DNA from: Firmicutes bacterium UBA5389
GTDB taxonomy: Bacteria; Bacillota; DTU025
Assembly (NCBI GenBank): GCA_002409965.1
Contig: DHON01000116.1
Coordinates: 36,411 to 90,995 of the forward strand
DNA length: 54,585 bases
Direction: 5' to 3'
In this document: positions 31,973 through 41,326 of the stretch, piece by piece
Position numbering within the stretch: the first letter of the stretch is position 1
How the letters are laid out: every line of letters starts with the position of its first letter
Program-made: the position numbers and the translations under genes
The notes under the pieces: model-generated
Seen by the model: only the letters and a program-made list of their open reading frames with translations
Told to the model about the DNA's origin: nothing
Databases searched by the model: none

Positions 31973-32022
31973 AAACTTGACCCCCCCTCAGGCCTCTCGC
32001 CATCCTGCCTGTGTTACACGTC

Positions 32023-32361
32023 CTACTTACCGAGCCCGGCTCCACACTTCTTGCACACTCGCATGAACCCGCCGGACTCCTTGGCCTTCATCCCAACCCT
32101 GGTGGGCTTGTTGCACTTGCCGCACACCACCATAACCTTGCCCACCGGCATGGGAGACGGTCTTTCGACAATGCCGCCCTGCGGATTGGTATTCGTGGGC
32201 TTTGTGTGCCGCTTAACCATATTCAAGCTCTCTACCAGGACCTTCTTCTCGGTCGGCAGGACCCGAAGTACCTTTCCGCGCCGGCCGGAGTCCTTTCCGG
32301 TGAGAACGATGACGGTGTCGCCCTTCTTGATCTTCTTCACTGCTGTCGTCACCCTGATCAC
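32023..32361 (-). CDS. rplX: 50S ribosomal protein L24
   Basis: A 112-residue assembly-initiator protein with a KOW motif (KKGDTVIVLTGKDSGRRGKV) and the NMVKRHTKPTNTNPQGGIVE loop. Two CxxC pairs (VCGKCNK, VCKKCGAG) in the C-terminal part suggest a bound zinc, a feature of many longer Firmicutes L24 proteins. Confidence 0.97.
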   Translation of the reverse strand: MIRVTTAVKKIKKGDTVIVLTGKDSGRRGKVLRVLPTEKKVLVESLNMVKRHTKPTNTNPQGGIVERPSPMPVGKVMVVCGKCNKPTRVGMKAKESGGFMRVCKKCGAGLGK

Positions 32362-32391
32362 ACCCCCTACTTGCCGGGATAGACCCGAGGC

Positions 32392-32760
32392 CTAGAGGAC
32401 CTCTGGAGCAAGCGAAATGATCTTCATGAAACTGCGGTCACGCAGCTCGCGCGCCACCGGCCCGAAGATTCGGGTTCCGCGCGGGTTGTTCTGCACGTCG
32501 ATTATCACCGCAGCGTTCTCGTCAAACCTGATGTACGAGCCGTCCGGCCGCCTCAGCTCCTTACTGGTCCGCACGACGACAGCTCTGACGATTTCGCCCT
32601 TCTTAACAACGCCTCCGGGCGTAGCCTCTTTGACTGTGGCAATGATGATGTCTCCCACGTTGGCGTAGCGCCGTCCGCTGCCGCCAAGCACGCGAAAGCA
32701 CATTACTTTCTTGGCGCCTGTATTGTCAGCCACATTGAGCATGGTCTGAGGCTGAATCAC
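32392..32760 (-). CDS. rplN: 50S ribosomal protein L14
   Basis: A 122-residue protein with MIQPQTMLNVADNTGAKKVMC at the start and GPVARELRDRSFMKIISLAPEVL at the end, the canonical L14 ends. Binds near the subunit interface. Confidence 0.98.
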   Translation of the reverse strand: MIQPQTMLNVADNTGAKKVMCFRVLGGSGRRYANVGDIIIATVKEATPGGVVKKGEIVRAVVVRTSKELRRPDGSYIRFDENAAVIIDVQNNPRGTRIFGPVARELRDRSFMKIISLAPEVL

Positions 32761-32790
32761 AGAGTGTTCCTCCTTTCGCTCGGGCCCGAG

Positions 32791-33051
32791 TTACTTCGCC
32801 TTCTCCACTATCTCGACAAGCCTCCAGCGCTTGTCGCGAGAGATCGGCCGGGTCTCCATAATCCGGACCTTATCGCCAACCCTGCTCTCGTTGTTCTCGT
32901 CGTGGAACTTCACCCTGCTCGTGCGCCTTACAGTCTTTCCGTACCGAGTCTCCTTGAAGGTGCGTTCGAGGGCAACCACGCGAGTCTTCTGCATCGCATC
33001 GCTCACGACGACGCCCAATCTCTCTTTACGCTGGGTTCTCGCGCTCTCCAT
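32791..33051 (-). CDS. rpsQ: 30S ribosomal protein S17
   Basis: An 86-residue OB-fold protein with KERLGVVVSDAMQKTRVVALE, then YGKTVRRTSRVKFHDENNES and VRIMETRPISRDKRWRLVE. Located between rpmC and rplN. Confidence 0.98.
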   Translation of the reverse strand: MESARTQRKERLGVVVSDAMQKTRVVALERTFKETRYGKTVRRTSRVKFHDENNESRVGDKVRIMETRPISRDKRWRLVEIVEKAK

Positions 33052-33066
33052 GACCTGGCCTCCTCT

Positions 33067-33270
33067 CTATCGCCTTGCAGCGTCGAGCTCGCGCTCCCTT
33101 ATTGCCGTCTTGACCCTGGCGATGTCGTGCTTGACATCGGTTATCTTGTGCGGATTCTCGAGCTGATTGGTCGCAAGCCGAAACCTGAGGTTGAAGAGTT
33201 CCTCTCTGAGGCCCACCAGCTTCCGATCGAGGTCCTCAGGCGACATCTTCTTAAGCTCCTTAGCCTTCAT
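33067..33270 (-). CDS. rpmC: 50S ribosomal protein L29
   Basis: A 67-residue two-helix protein at the polypeptide exit (MKAKELKKMSPEDLDRKLVG, LFNLRFRLATNQLENPHKI). The ATG at 33270 is favoured over a GTG at 33282, since GGTGG lies 8 nt upstream. Either start overlaps the end of rplP. Confidence 0.96.
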   Translation of the reverse strand: MKAKELKKMSPEDLDRKLVGLREELFNLRFRLATNQLENPHKITDVKHDIARVKTAIRERELDAARR

Positions 33271-33694
33271 CGGCTTCACCACCCGCTTCTTGCTTGGAGA
33301 TGAACTTGGTCCTGATGGGCAGTTTATGCCCGGCCAGCCTCAGAGCCTCACGCGCAACATCTTCAGGGATGCCGGCGATTTCGAACATCACCCTGCCCGG
33401 CTTGACTACCGACACCCAGTATTCGGGCGCGCCTTTGCCGCTGCCCATACGGGTTTCAGCAGGCTTCTTAGTGACGGGCTTATCAGGGAATATCCTGATC
33501 CATACATTGCCGCCGCGTTTGGTATAGCGCGTCATCGCAATACGCGCGGCCTCTATCTGCCGAGAGGTCACCCAGCCCGGTTCCAACGCCTGCAGGCCGA
33601 ACTCGCCCAAAGACAGCTCGGTACCACGGGTGGCGATGCCCTTCATGCGGCCTCTCTGCTGTTTCCGATACTTGACCTTCTTGGGCATCAACAT
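33260..33694 (-). CDS. rplP: 50S ribosomal protein L16
   Basis: A 144-residue protein at the A-site side of the peptidyl transferase centre. It starts MLMPKKVKYRKQQRGRMKGIA and has GFGLQALE-type and KGGNVWIRIFPDKPVTKKPAETRMGSGKGAPEYWV blocks. The end overlaps the rpmC start. Confidence 0.97.
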   Translation of the reverse strand: MLMPKKVKYRKQQRGRMKGIATRGTELSLGEFGLQALEPGWVTSRQIEAARIAMTRYTKRGGNVWIRIFPDKPVTKKPAETRMGSGKGAPEYWVSVVKPGRVMFEIAGIPEDVAREALRLAGHKLPIRTKFISKQEAGGEADEG

Positions 33695-34363
33695 TTACTG
33701 AGCCCCTCCCTCCCGCCGAGCTCTGCCGGCCCTAGATGGGAGAACATCACCCTTGTAGACCCAGACCTTCACTCCCAGCTTCCCATAGGTCGTCTTGGCC
33801 TCGGTGAAGCCATAGTCGATGGCGGCCCTGAGCGTGTGAAGAGGAAGCTTCCCGGAACTATACCCCTCGGTGCGGGCGATCTCAGCGCCTCCTAGGCGGC
33901 CGCTGGTTCTCATGCGGATGCCCTGAGCGCCAAGCCTCTCGGCCCTCATCATCGCCTGCTTCATGGCGCGTCGGAAGGATATCCTCCTCTCGAGCTGGCC
34001 CGCAATATTCTCAGCGATGAGCTGGGCGTCTGTCTCGGGGTGCTTTACCTCGAGGATGTTCACGGATACCTGCTTGCCGCTGATCCTTTCAAGATCCCGG
34101 CGCAGCGATTCTGCCTCCGCGCCGCCCCGTCCGATGACCATGCCGGGCCGCGCAGTGTGAATGGTTACGCGTATCCTGTTAGCAGCCCGCTCGATCTGGA
34201 CCCTGGATATGCCCGCGGCGTACAGCCGGTTCTTGATGTACTTCCTCAGCTTCAAGTCTTCATGCAGAAACTCCGCGTATTTCTTCTTGTCAGCGTACCA
34301 TGTGGAATCCCACGTTCTGTTTATCCCAAGCCTCAAGCCAATAGGGTTGACCTTCTGCCCCAC
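33695..34363 (-). CDS. rpsC: 30S ribosomal protein S3
   Basis: A 222-residue mRNA-entry-channel protein with MGQKVNPIGLRLGINRTWDS, a KH domain around RPGMVIGRGGAEAESLRRDL and RRISFRRAMKQAMMRAERLGAQGI. The stop of rplV lies 3 bp before its start. Confidence 0.98.
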   Translation of the reverse strand: MGQKVNPIGLRLGINRTWDSTWYADKKKYAEFLHEDLKLRKYIKNRLYAAGISRVQIERAANRIRVTIHTARPGMVIGRGGAEAESLRRDLERISGKQVSVNILEVKHPETDAQLIAENIAGQLERRISFRRAMKQAMMRAERLGAQGIRMRTSGRLGGAEIARTEGYSSGKLPLHTLRAAIDYGFTEAKTTYGKLGVKVWVYKGDVLPSRAGRARREGGAQ

Positions 34364-34366
34364 GCT

Positions 34367-34705
34367 CTAACCCTCCCTCTCTCTGACGACGACCGTGATG
34401 TGGCTCGTGCGCTTCAGAACCCTGTCTGCCATGCCCCGCATCCTGGGCAAAACCCTTTTCAGCGAAGGACCGGCATCTACATAGGCCTGAGCGACATAGA
34501 GGTCGTCTCTCGTCAGATCCAGGTTGTTCTCGGCGTTCGCCGCCGCAGACGCTATCACCTTGCTCACCGGCTCCGACGCGATCTGCGGCGCGTATTTCAG
34601 AATGGTCAGGGCCTCGTCAACGCTCTTTCCGCGCACCATGTCGACCACCCTGCGAACTTTCCGCGGCGACATGCGCACGTATCGCGCAACTGCTCTCGCT
34701 TCCAC
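34367..34705 (-). CDS. rplV: 50S ribosomal protein L22
   Basis: A 112-residue protein whose beta-hairpin lines the exit tunnel. It has ARYVRMSPRKVRRVVDMVRGKSVDEAL and KRVLPRMRGMADRVLKRTSHITVVV, as expected. Confidence 0.98.
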   Translation of the reverse strand: MEARAVARYVRMSPRKVRRVVDMVRGKSVDEALTILKYAPQIASEPVSKVIASAAANAENNLDLTRDDLYVAQAYVDAGPSLKRVLPRMRGMADRVLKRTSHITVVVREREG

Positions 34706-34721
34706 CTGTGCCTGACCCCCT

Positions 34722-35006
34722 CTAACTCTTCATACGCGTGGTCTTGTCAGACTGCCTGTGCCCGCGGAATGTCCGCGTCGGCGCGAACTCCCCGAGCCGG
34801 TGGCCGACCATGTCTTCCACAATATAGATCGGAATGTGCCTGCGGCCATCATGCACGGCTATTGTGTGCCCCAGCATCTCCGGGACGACCATGGACGCTC
34901 TTGACCACGTCTTGATTATCTCTTTCTTGCCGGCCTGGTTCAGCATCTCTATCTTCTCAGCCAGGGCCGGGTAAACGTATGGTCCCTTCTTCAGCGACCT
35001 GCCCAT
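34722..35006 (-). CDS. rpsS: 30S ribosomal protein S19
   Basis: A 94-residue head protein with MGRSLKKGPYVYPALAEKI, TWSRASMVVPEMLGHTIAVHDGRRHIP and MVGHRLGEFAPTRTFRGH. Standard length. Confidence 0.98.
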   Translation of the reverse strand: MGRSLKKGPYVYPALAEKIEMLNQAGKKEIIKTWSRASMVVPEMLGHTIAVHDGRRHIPIYIVEDMVGHRLGEFAPTRTFRGHRQSDKTTRMKS

Positions 35007-35038
35007 GAATCGGCGCGCCTCCTTTCAGAACCCCTTGC

Positions 35039-35869
35039 TTACTTCGAACCCCGACGCCGAACGACCAGCCTATCCGAAGCCTTCGCCCTGCGCGTTCTGT
35101 AGCCAAGAGTCGGCTTGCCCCAAGGCGTGACCGGGCCGGGCATTCCTATAGGCGCCCGCCCCTCGCCTCCGCCGTGCGGGTGGTCTACAGGGTTCATCGC
35201 CACGCCGCGGGTGTGAGGCCGCCTGCCCATCCATCTCTTGCGTCCGGCCTTGCCGAGTGTGATGTTCTCGTGCTCCACGTTGCCCACCTGGCCTATGGTG
35301 GCCCGGCACTCAGCTCGGACCATTCTCATCTCCGACGAAGGCAAGCGAAGCGTAACATAATCGCCTTCCCTCGCCATAATCTGCGCGCTTGCCCCGGCGG
35401 ACCTGGCCATCTGGGCTCCCCGACCCGCAGTCAGCTCTATGGCATGCACCACCGTGCCCACCGGAATATTCACCAGCGGCAGCGCGTTGCCTGGCTTAAT
35501 GTCGGCATTTGGCCCTGACTCGATCATATCGCCAACCTTCAGCCCCAGCGGCGCAAGGATGTAGCGCTTCTCGCCGTCAAGATAGTGCACCAGAGCGATT
35601 CTGGCCGACCTGTTGGGGTCGTACTCGATGGACGCAATTCTGCCCGGCACTCCATCCTTGTCGCGCCTGAAATCGATGATCCTGTAGGCCCTCTTGTGCC
35701 CTCCGCCTCGAAATCTCAGCGTAGTCTTGCCCTCCGCATTGCGCCCTCCAGACCTGCGCAGCGGAGCGACGAGGGATTTCTCGGGCTTGGAGCGCGTAAT
35801 CTCCTCGAAAGCGGCTACAGTCATCTGCCTGCGCCCCGGCGACGTCGGCTTAAATGCCTTGATTCCCAT
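35039..35869 (-). CDS. rplB: 50S ribosomal protein L2
   Basis: A 276-residue protein required for peptidyl-transferase activity. It starts MGIKAFKPTSPGRRQMTV and has GHKRAYRIIDFRRDK, the MNPVDHPHGGGEGRAPIG segment with the conserved His and the basic tail. The internal ATG at 35869 is chosen over an upstream in-frame start, which would overlap rplW and add unrelated residues. Confidence 0.98.
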   Translation of the reverse strand: MGIKAFKPTSPGRRQMTVAAFEEITRSKPEKSLVAPLRRSGGRNAEGKTTLRFRGGGHKRAYRIIDFRRDKDGVPGRIASIEYDPNRSARIALVHYLDGEKRYILAPLGLKVGDMIESGPNADIKPGNALPLVNIPVGTVVHAIELTAGRGAQMARSAGASAQIMAREGDYVTLRLPSSEMRMVRAECRATIGQVGNVEHENITLGKAGRKRWMGRRPHTRGVAMNPVDHPHGGGEGRAPIGMPGPVTPWGKPTLGYRTRRAKASDRLVVRRRGSK

Positions 35870-35895
35870 CCCACATACCTCCTTTGCTGCGTTGC

Positions 35896-36183
35896 TCAGG
35901 CGCCCTCGAACAGCGGAATTCTGTCGCCGCTCTTCAGGGTAACAATCGCCTTTTTCCATTGGGGACTCATCCCCTGCGACCGCCCCTGTCTCTTGAGCTT
36001 ACCAGGCATTCGCATTGTGTTGACCGACACCACAGTCACCTTGAACAACACCTCGACAGCCTTGGCGATCTCCACCTTGTTGGCGTCGAACTTCACTTCG
36101 AACACGTACTTGCTCTCTTCGCTCATGGCGGTGCTCTTCTCAGTGACAATCGGCTTGATGATAATCTCCTGCGGGTGTGCCAT
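35896..36183 (-). CDS. rplW: 50S ribosomal protein L23
   Basis: A 95-residue protein at the tunnel exit that docks trigger factor and SRP. It has IIIKPIVTEKSTAMSEE and the helical segment FDANKVEIAKAVEVLFKVTV. Its first base overlaps the last base of rplD. Confidence 0.97.
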   Translation of the reverse strand: MAHPQEIIIKPIVTEKSTAMSEESKYVFEVKFDANKVEIAKAVEVLFKVTVVSVNTMRMPGKLKRQGRSQGMSPQWKKAIVTLKSGDRIPLFEGA

Positions 36184-36809
36184 TACGCCAAGGCCTCCTC
36201 TGCTTTGGCGACCGCGTCGCGCACAATGACGAGCGCTTGATGGTTCACCACGTCATATACGTTCAGCCCGGCGACGCCCAGAGCCAACGCGTTGGGGATG
36301 TTCCTGGTGGACTTCTCCACGATCTCGTCCTTGACGGCCGTCACCACAAGCGGCTTCTTCACTCCGATTGCGCCAAACAGCGCCGCCATCGCCTTGGTGT
36401 TGGGCTCGTCGAGATCCAGCGAATCCAGGACGAACACCGCATCCTCGGAAGCCCTCGCCGATAGCGCAGAGAGCAGCGCAAGCTTGCGAACCTTCTTCGG
36501 GATTCTGCCGCCGTAACTCCTCGGGGTAGGCCCGAACACCACGCCGCCGCCGCGCCACAGTGGAGACCTGCGCGACCCGTGCCTTGCTCTGCCGGTACCC
36601 TTCTGGCGCCACGGCTTGCGTCCGCCGCCTGCCACCTCGGAGATGGTCTTCGTGTCGTGAGTGCCCGACCTCAAGCTGGCAAGCTGAAGCGTAACGGCAT
36701 CGTGCACCGCGTACTCGTTGGGCTCTATTCCGAAGACGGCGTCAGGAAGCTCCACCTCTCCGAGCCTGTTGCCTTTTACATCGAACAGTGGTGCTTTAGG
36801 CATCTCCAA
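36183..36809 (-). CDS. rplD: 50S ribosomal protein L4
   Basis: A 208-residue protein with the tunnel loop KPWRQKGTGRARHGSRRSPLWRGGGVVFGP and the downstream LKNARNVYDVVNH-type segment (NVYDVVNHQALV). In E. coli it regulates the S10 operon; here that is untested. Confidence 0.97.
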   Translation of the reverse strand: MEMPKAPLFDVKGNRLGEVELPDAVFGIEPNEYAVHDAVTLQLASLRSGTHDTKTISEVAGGGRKPWRQKGTGRARHGSRRSPLWRGGGVVFGPTPRSYGGRIPKKVRKLALLSALSARASEDAVFVLDSLDLDEPNTKAMAALFGAIGVKKPLVVTAVKDEIVEKSTRNIPNALALGVAGLNVYDVVNHQALVIVRDAVAKAEEALA

Positions 36810-36816
36810 CGCCTCC

Positions 36817-37452
36817 TTACTTCTTCTTAGCCTTAACGGAGTCCCGGATCGTCACTAGCCCGCCCTTGGCTCCAGGCACAGCGCCCCGCACCATGATCAG
36901 GTTTCGCTCCGGATCCACCTTCACCACGGTCAGGCCCAGGGTGGTCGTTCGCTCCCCGCCCAGCCTGCCCGGCATCTTACGGCCCTTGAACACCCTGGCC
37001 GGGGCGGTTGCTCCCAGCGAACCCACGCGCCGATGGTACATGGAACCATGGCTCATGGGACCGCGATGGAAATTCCACCGCTTTATGACGCCTGCAAACC
37101 CGCGACCGCGCGAGACGCCAGATACATCCACGAGATCGCCCGAAGACCACTGATCCACCCGGATCTCCTGGCCAAGCTCGAACGCGTCAGACGACTCGAC
37201 CCGAAACTCCCTTAGATACTTCTTCGGTTTAATCTTGGCGCGCGCGTAGTGCCCGCCAATCGCCTTGGTGGCCAGCCGCTCGCGCATGTTGCCGAAACCA
37301 ACCTGGATGGCCTCGTAGCCATCTCTGGCCTGGCGCTTCTTCTGCACTACGCAGCACGGCCCGGCCTCTATAACGGTAACTGGATGCACCCTGCCGTCAT
37401 CTTCGAACAGCTGAGTCATCCCAATCTTTCTGCCGAGAATAGCTCTGCCCAT
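36817..37452 (-). CDS. rplC: 50S ribosomal protein L3
   Basis: A 211-residue early-assembly protein with AILGRKIGMTQLFEDDGRVHPVTVIE, GRGFAGVIKRWNFHRGPMSHGS and the GRLGGERTTT loop near the peptidyl transferase centre. It follows rpsJ by 22 bp. Confidence 0.98.
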   Translation of the reverse strand: MGRAILGRKIGMTQLFEDDGRVHPVTVIEAGPCCVVQKKRQARDGYEAIQVGFGNMRERLATKAIGGHYARAKIKPKKYLREFRVESSDAFELGQEIRVDQWSSGDLVDVSGVSRGRGFAGVIKRWNFHRGPMSHGSMYHRRVGSLGATAPARVFKGRKMPGRLGGERTTTLGLTVVKVDPERNLIMVRGAVPGAKGGLVTIRDSVKAKKK

Positions 37453-37474
37453 GCGTCACACCCCCCATCGTCGT

Positions 37475-37783
37475 CTAGAGCTTGATTTCTATGTCCACTC
37501 CGGCGGGCAGGTCGAGGCGCATGAGGGCGTCAATCGTCTTCGGAGTGGGCTCTAGAATGTCGATGAGCCTCTTGTGCGTCCTCATCTCGAACTGCTCTCT
37601 GGAGTCTTTGTCAACGTGAACGGATCTGAGGACTGTATAGACGTTCCTCTCCGTCGGAAGCGGCACCGGACCCGACACCTCAGACCCCATCCGCTTGGCG
37701 GTGTCAACGATACGTTCAGCCGACTGATCCAAGATCTTGTGGTCAAAAGCCTTAAGCTTAATCCTGATTCTCTGAGTCGCCAC
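37475..37783 (-). CDS. rpsJ: 30S ribosomal protein S10
   Basis: A 102-residue head protein, also the NusE transcription antitermination factor. It reads ATQRIRIKLKAFDHKILDQSA and GPVPLPTERNVYTVLRSVHVDKDSREQFEMRTHKR. The GTG at 37783 is used, with GGAGG 8 nt upstream; the frame is open further up, but that part is not S10. Confidence 0.97.
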   Translation of the reverse strand: MATQRIRIKLKAFDHKILDQSAERIVDTAKRMGSEVSGPVPLPTERNVYTVLRSVHVDKDSREQFEMRTHKRLIDILEPTPKTIDALMRLDLPAGVDIEIKL

Positions 37784-37909
37784 GCGCAATCCCTCCTGAT
37801 CGCCCGATTGCTTTGTCGGACATACTCCACGGAAGTTTACTCCTGCCATCGGGGTGGCCCGGACAACCTCCCGCTTCATCGCTTGCAAATCCCTGGTCTG
37901 CACACTTCC

Positions 37910-37935
37910 GCGGGGGCGGGACTGCCCGCCCCCGC
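37910..37935 (-). terminator. GC-rich hairpin after tuf
   Basis: An 11-bp perfect stem (GCGGGGGCGGG with CCCGCCCCCGC) and a 4-nt loop lies 33 bp after the tuf stop codon on the minus strand, before rpsJ. No T-run follows. It probably reduces read-through between the str and S10 operons or protects the upstream mRNA end. Confidence 0.65.
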
Positions 37936-37967
37936 AGGCCGCGTGCCTCGCGAGGCTCGCGGATCGA

Positions 37968-39170
37968 TTACTCGATGATCGAGGTGACCGCTCCCGCGCC
38001 GACAGTGTGGCCGCCCTCGCGGATGGCGAAGCGCAGCCCCGGCTCCATGGCGATCGGAGTGATCAGTGTGATCGTCATCACGGTGTTGTCGCCCGGCATT
38101 ACCATCTCAGTGCCCTCAGGCATCTGAATGCTCCCAGTCACATCGGTGGTTCTGAAGTAGAACTGCGGCCTGTAGTTGTTGAAGAACGGTGTGTGCCGCC
38201 CGCCCTCTTCCTTCGTCAACACGTAGACCTGCCCTGCGAACTTGGTGTGCGGCGTGATCGATCCGGGTTTGGCCAGAACCTGGCCGCGCTCGACCTCGTC
38301 GCGGTCGATACCCCGGAGCAAGCAGCCGATGTTGTCGCCCGCCTGGCCCTGGTCGAGCAGCTTGCGGAACATCTCAACGCCGGTGACGACCGTCTTCTTG
38401 GTATCAGGCCTGAGCCCGACGATCTGGATTTCCTCGCCCACCTTCACTACGCCGCGCTCCACCCTGCCGGTGACGACTGTGCCGCGCCCGGTGATGGTGA
38501 ACACGTCTTCGATGGGCATCAGGAAAGGCTTGTCGACCTGACGCGCAGGCTCCGGGAAGTAGCTGTCGCACGCTTCGATCAACTTCCATACAGGGCCGCA
38601 CCACTGGCAGTCCTGCTTGCCGCATGCGCACTCGCCGGCCTTGAGAGCCGATAGCGGTACGACTGGAATATCGTCGCCGGGGAACTCGTACTCACTGAGC
38701 AGATCTCTCACTTCCAGCTCGACCAGCTCGAGCAGTTCCGGGTCGTCCACCATGTCCACCTTGTTCAGGGCGACCACGATGGACGGCACCCCAACCTGGC
38801 GGGCGAGCAGGATGTGCTCACGGGTCTGGGGCATTGGACCGTCAGCGGCCGAAACCACGAGAATCGCTCCGTCCATCTGGGCAGCGCCGGTAATCATGTT
38901 CTTGATGTAGTCGGCGTGGCCAGGGCAGTCGACGTGAGCATAGTGACGGTTGGGGCTCTCATACTCCACGTGCGATGTGGAGATGGTGATTCCACGGGCC
39001 TTCTCCTCAGGCGCCTTGTCGATCTTGTCGAAGTCCATGAAACTGGCAAGCCCGGCCTTGGCCAGCACGTTGGTAATGGCAGACGTAAGAGTAGTTTTGC
39101 CATGGTCAACGTGCCCGATCGTCCCGATGTTGAGGTGGGGCTTGGTCCTCTCAAACTTCTGCTTGGCCAT
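37968..39170 (-). CDS. tuf: Elongation factor Tu
   Basis: A 400-residue GTPase that delivers aminoacyl-tRNA. It has the P-loop GHVDHGKT at 19-26, DCPGH at 81-85 and NKVD at 136-139, followed by domain II signatures DVFTITGRGTVVTGRVERG. Between the G domain and domain II a four-Cys segment occurs (Cys181, 183, 188 and 191 in CACGKQDCQWC), which most EF-Tu proteins lack. The gene follows fusA by 25 bp in the str operon. Confidence 0.99.
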   Translation of the reverse strand: MAKQKFERTKPHLNIGTIGHVDHGKTTLTSAITNVLAKAGLASFMDFDKIDKAPEEKARGITISTSHVEYESPNRHYAHVDCPGHADYIKNMITGAAQMDGAILVVSAADGPMPQTREHILLARQVGVPSIVVALNKVDMVDDPELLELVELEVRDLLSEYEFPGDDIPVVPLSALKAGECACGKQDCQWCGPVWKLIEACDSYFPEPARQVDKPFLMPIEDVFTITGRGTVVTGRVERGVVKVGEEIQIVGLRPDTKKTVVTGVEMFRKLLDQGQAGDNIGCLLRGIDRDEVERGQVLAKPGSITPHTKFAGQVYVLTKEEGGRHTPFFNNYRPQFYFRTTDVTGSIQMPEGTEMVMPGDNTVMTITLITPIAMEPGLRFAIREGGHTVGAGAVTSIIE

Positions 39171-39195
39171 TCTTTTTCAATCCTCCCTTGTGTTA

Positions 39196-41283
39196 TCAGG
39201 ACAATACTCCTCGGTACCGCCGCATGATCTCCTCCGACTTATGCGGAGGGACCTGCTCGTACCTGAGAAAATGCATTGTGTGGTTAGCCCTTCCCTGCGA
39301 AAGCGACCGCAGCGAAGTAGCGTATCCAAACATCTCGGCAAGCGGAACCTGTCCCCGTATCATCTGGTTCATGCCGACATTCTCGAGGGAAGTGACCTTC
39401 CCGCGCCGCGCTCCCATGTCGGCGATGAGATCGCCCACATACTGCTCCGGCGTTATTATCTCAACCTTCATGACAGGCTCGAGGAGCACGGGCTTTGCCG
39501 CCTCCATGGCTTCCTTGAAGCCGAGCGAGCCGGCAATCTTGAAGGAGATCTCTGAGGAATCCACCTCGTGATATGAACCATCCACAAGTGCCACCGCCAC
39601 ATCCACCACGGGATATCCAGCCAACGTTCCCGTGCCGGATGCTTCGCGAATACCGTGCTCAACAGCGGGGATGAAGTCCTTGGGAATAGCCCCGCCGACA
39701 ATCTTGTTCGCGAACACAATGCCCGATCCTGGCGGCCCCGGCTCGACTTCCAGCACAACGTGGCCGAACTGGCCGCGCCCGCCTGTCTGCCTCACGAATC
39801 TGCCCTCAGCCTTCACAGAGCTGGTGATAGTCTCCCTATAGGCCACCTGCGGCCTGCCCACGTTGGCCTGAACACTGAACTCCCTGAGCAACCTGTCGAC
39901 GATGATCTCCAAGTGCAATTCGCCCATGCCGGAGATGATGGTCTGGCCGGTGTCGGGATCAGTGTGGATGCGGAACGTTGGATCTTCCTCAGCCAGTTTC
40001 GCCAGGGACACGGTGAGGCGATCCTCATCATTCTTGCTCTTGGGCTCCACGGCCACATCTATCACCGGCTCGGGGAACTCCATGCGCTCAAGCAGCAAGG
40101 GGTTGACCTCGTCGCACAGGGTATCTCCAGTGGTAGTGTCCCTGAGGCCCACAGCTGCCGCTATGTCGCCCGTAGAGATAACGTCCAGTTCCTCCCTGTG
40201 GTTAGCGTGCATCCGAAGGATGCGGCCCAGCCTCTCGCGCTTGCCCTTGGAAGCATTGTAGATCGCGCTGCCCGCTTTGGCCATTCCTGAATAGACGCGG
40301 AAATAGGCTAGCTTGCCCACGTATGGATCGGTAGCGATCTTGAACGCCAGCGCGCAGAAGGGCTCCGAGTCGGAGGGCTTCCTCACAACCTGCTCCTTCC
40401 GTTCGGCAAGATCCACTCCTACCACCGGCGGCGTGTCAATAGGGGACGGCAGGTAATCCACGATCGCGTCGAGCAACGCCTGAACTCCCTTGTTCCTGAA
40501 GGATGAGCCGCACAGCACCGGAGTAAGCTTGGCGCCCAGCGTGGCTCTGCGCAAGCCCGCGACCAGCACTTCGCTGGGAATCGCCTCGCCGGCCACATAC
40601 AGTTCCATGGCCTCATCGTCGTTCTCGGCAATCCGCTCGACCAGACGCTCACGCGCCTCTTCGGCGCTTTCGCGCAGATCCTCGGGGATCTCAGCGACCT
40701 GCCTGTTCAACCCGAGGTCGTCAAGGTACATAATCGCCTTCCGGCCGATCAGGTCGATCATGCCGCGGAACTGGTCTTCAGCGCCGATTGGCATCTGCAC
40801 CGGAGCAACCGGCGCTCCGAGCATCCGCTCCATCATCCGGACAGCGTTGTCGAAATCCGCTCCAACACGGTCCATCTTGTTGATGAAAGCGATTCGAGGC
40901 ACTTCATACCGGTCCGCCTGACGCCATACCGTCTCCGACTGAGGCTGTACGCCCTCAACTGCGTCGAAGACAGCCACTGCGCCGTCGAGCACCCTGAGAG
41001 CCCTTTCGACCTCTACCGTGAAGTCAACGTGCCCGGGCGTGTCGATGATGTTGATCTGACAATCGCGCCATTCGCACGTCGTGGCAGCCGAAGTGATTGT
41101 GATCCCGCGCTCTTGCTCCTGAACCATCCAGTCCATCGTAGCCGTGCCGGAGTCGACCTCGCCCAGACGGTGGACGCGGCCGGTGTAGAAGAGAATACGC
41201 TCAGTCGTAGTCGTCTTGCCGGCATCGATGTGAGCCATTATTCCTATGTTCCTGATATTACTCAAAGGCATCTGGCCTTGCAT
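39196..41283 (-). CDS. fusA: Elongation factor G
   Basis: A 695-residue translocase with P-loop AHIDAGKTTT near 20-29, the switch region ERGITITSAATTC, IDTPGHVDFT and NKMDR. The later domains include QTGGRGQFGHV of domain IV. The ATG at 41283 is chosen because GGAAGGAAGAG lies just upstream; the frame extends up into rpsG without EF-G homology. Confidence 0.98.
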   Translation of the reverse strand: MQGQMPLSNIRNIGIMAHIDAGKTTTTERILFYTGRVHRLGEVDSGTATMDWMVQEQERGITITSAATTCEWRDCQINIIDTPGHVDFTVEVERALRVLDGAVAVFDAVEGVQPQSETVWRQADRYEVPRIAFINKMDRVGADFDNAVRMMERMLGAPVAPVQMPIGAEDQFRGMIDLIGRKAIMYLDDLGLNRQVAEIPEDLRESAEEARERLVERIAENDDEAMELYVAGEAIPSEVLVAGLRRATLGAKLTPVLCGSSFRNKGVQALLDAIVDYLPSPIDTPPVVGVDLAERKEQVVRKPSDSEPFCALAFKIATDPYVGKLAYFRVYSGMAKAGSAIYNASKGKRERLGRILRMHANHREELDVISTGDIAAAVGLRDTTTGDTLCDEVNPLLLERMEFPEPVIDVAVEPKSKNDEDRLTVSLAKLAEEDPTFRIHTDPDTGQTIISGMGELHLEIIVDRLLREFSVQANVGRPQVAYRETITSSVKAEGRFVRQTGGRGQFGHVVLEVEPGPPGSGIVFANKIVGGAIPKDFIPAVEHGIREASGTGTLAGYPVVDVAVALVDGSYHEVDSSEISFKIAGSLGFKEAMEAAKPVLLEPVMKVEIITPEQYVGDLIADMGARRGKVTSLENVGMNQMIRGQVPLAEMFGYATSLRSLSQGRANHTMHFLRYEQVPPHKSEEIMRRYRGVLS

Positions 41284-41326
41284 ATCTCTTCCTCCCTTCC
41301 CGCTGCCAACGGCCTGGACGGTCGGC

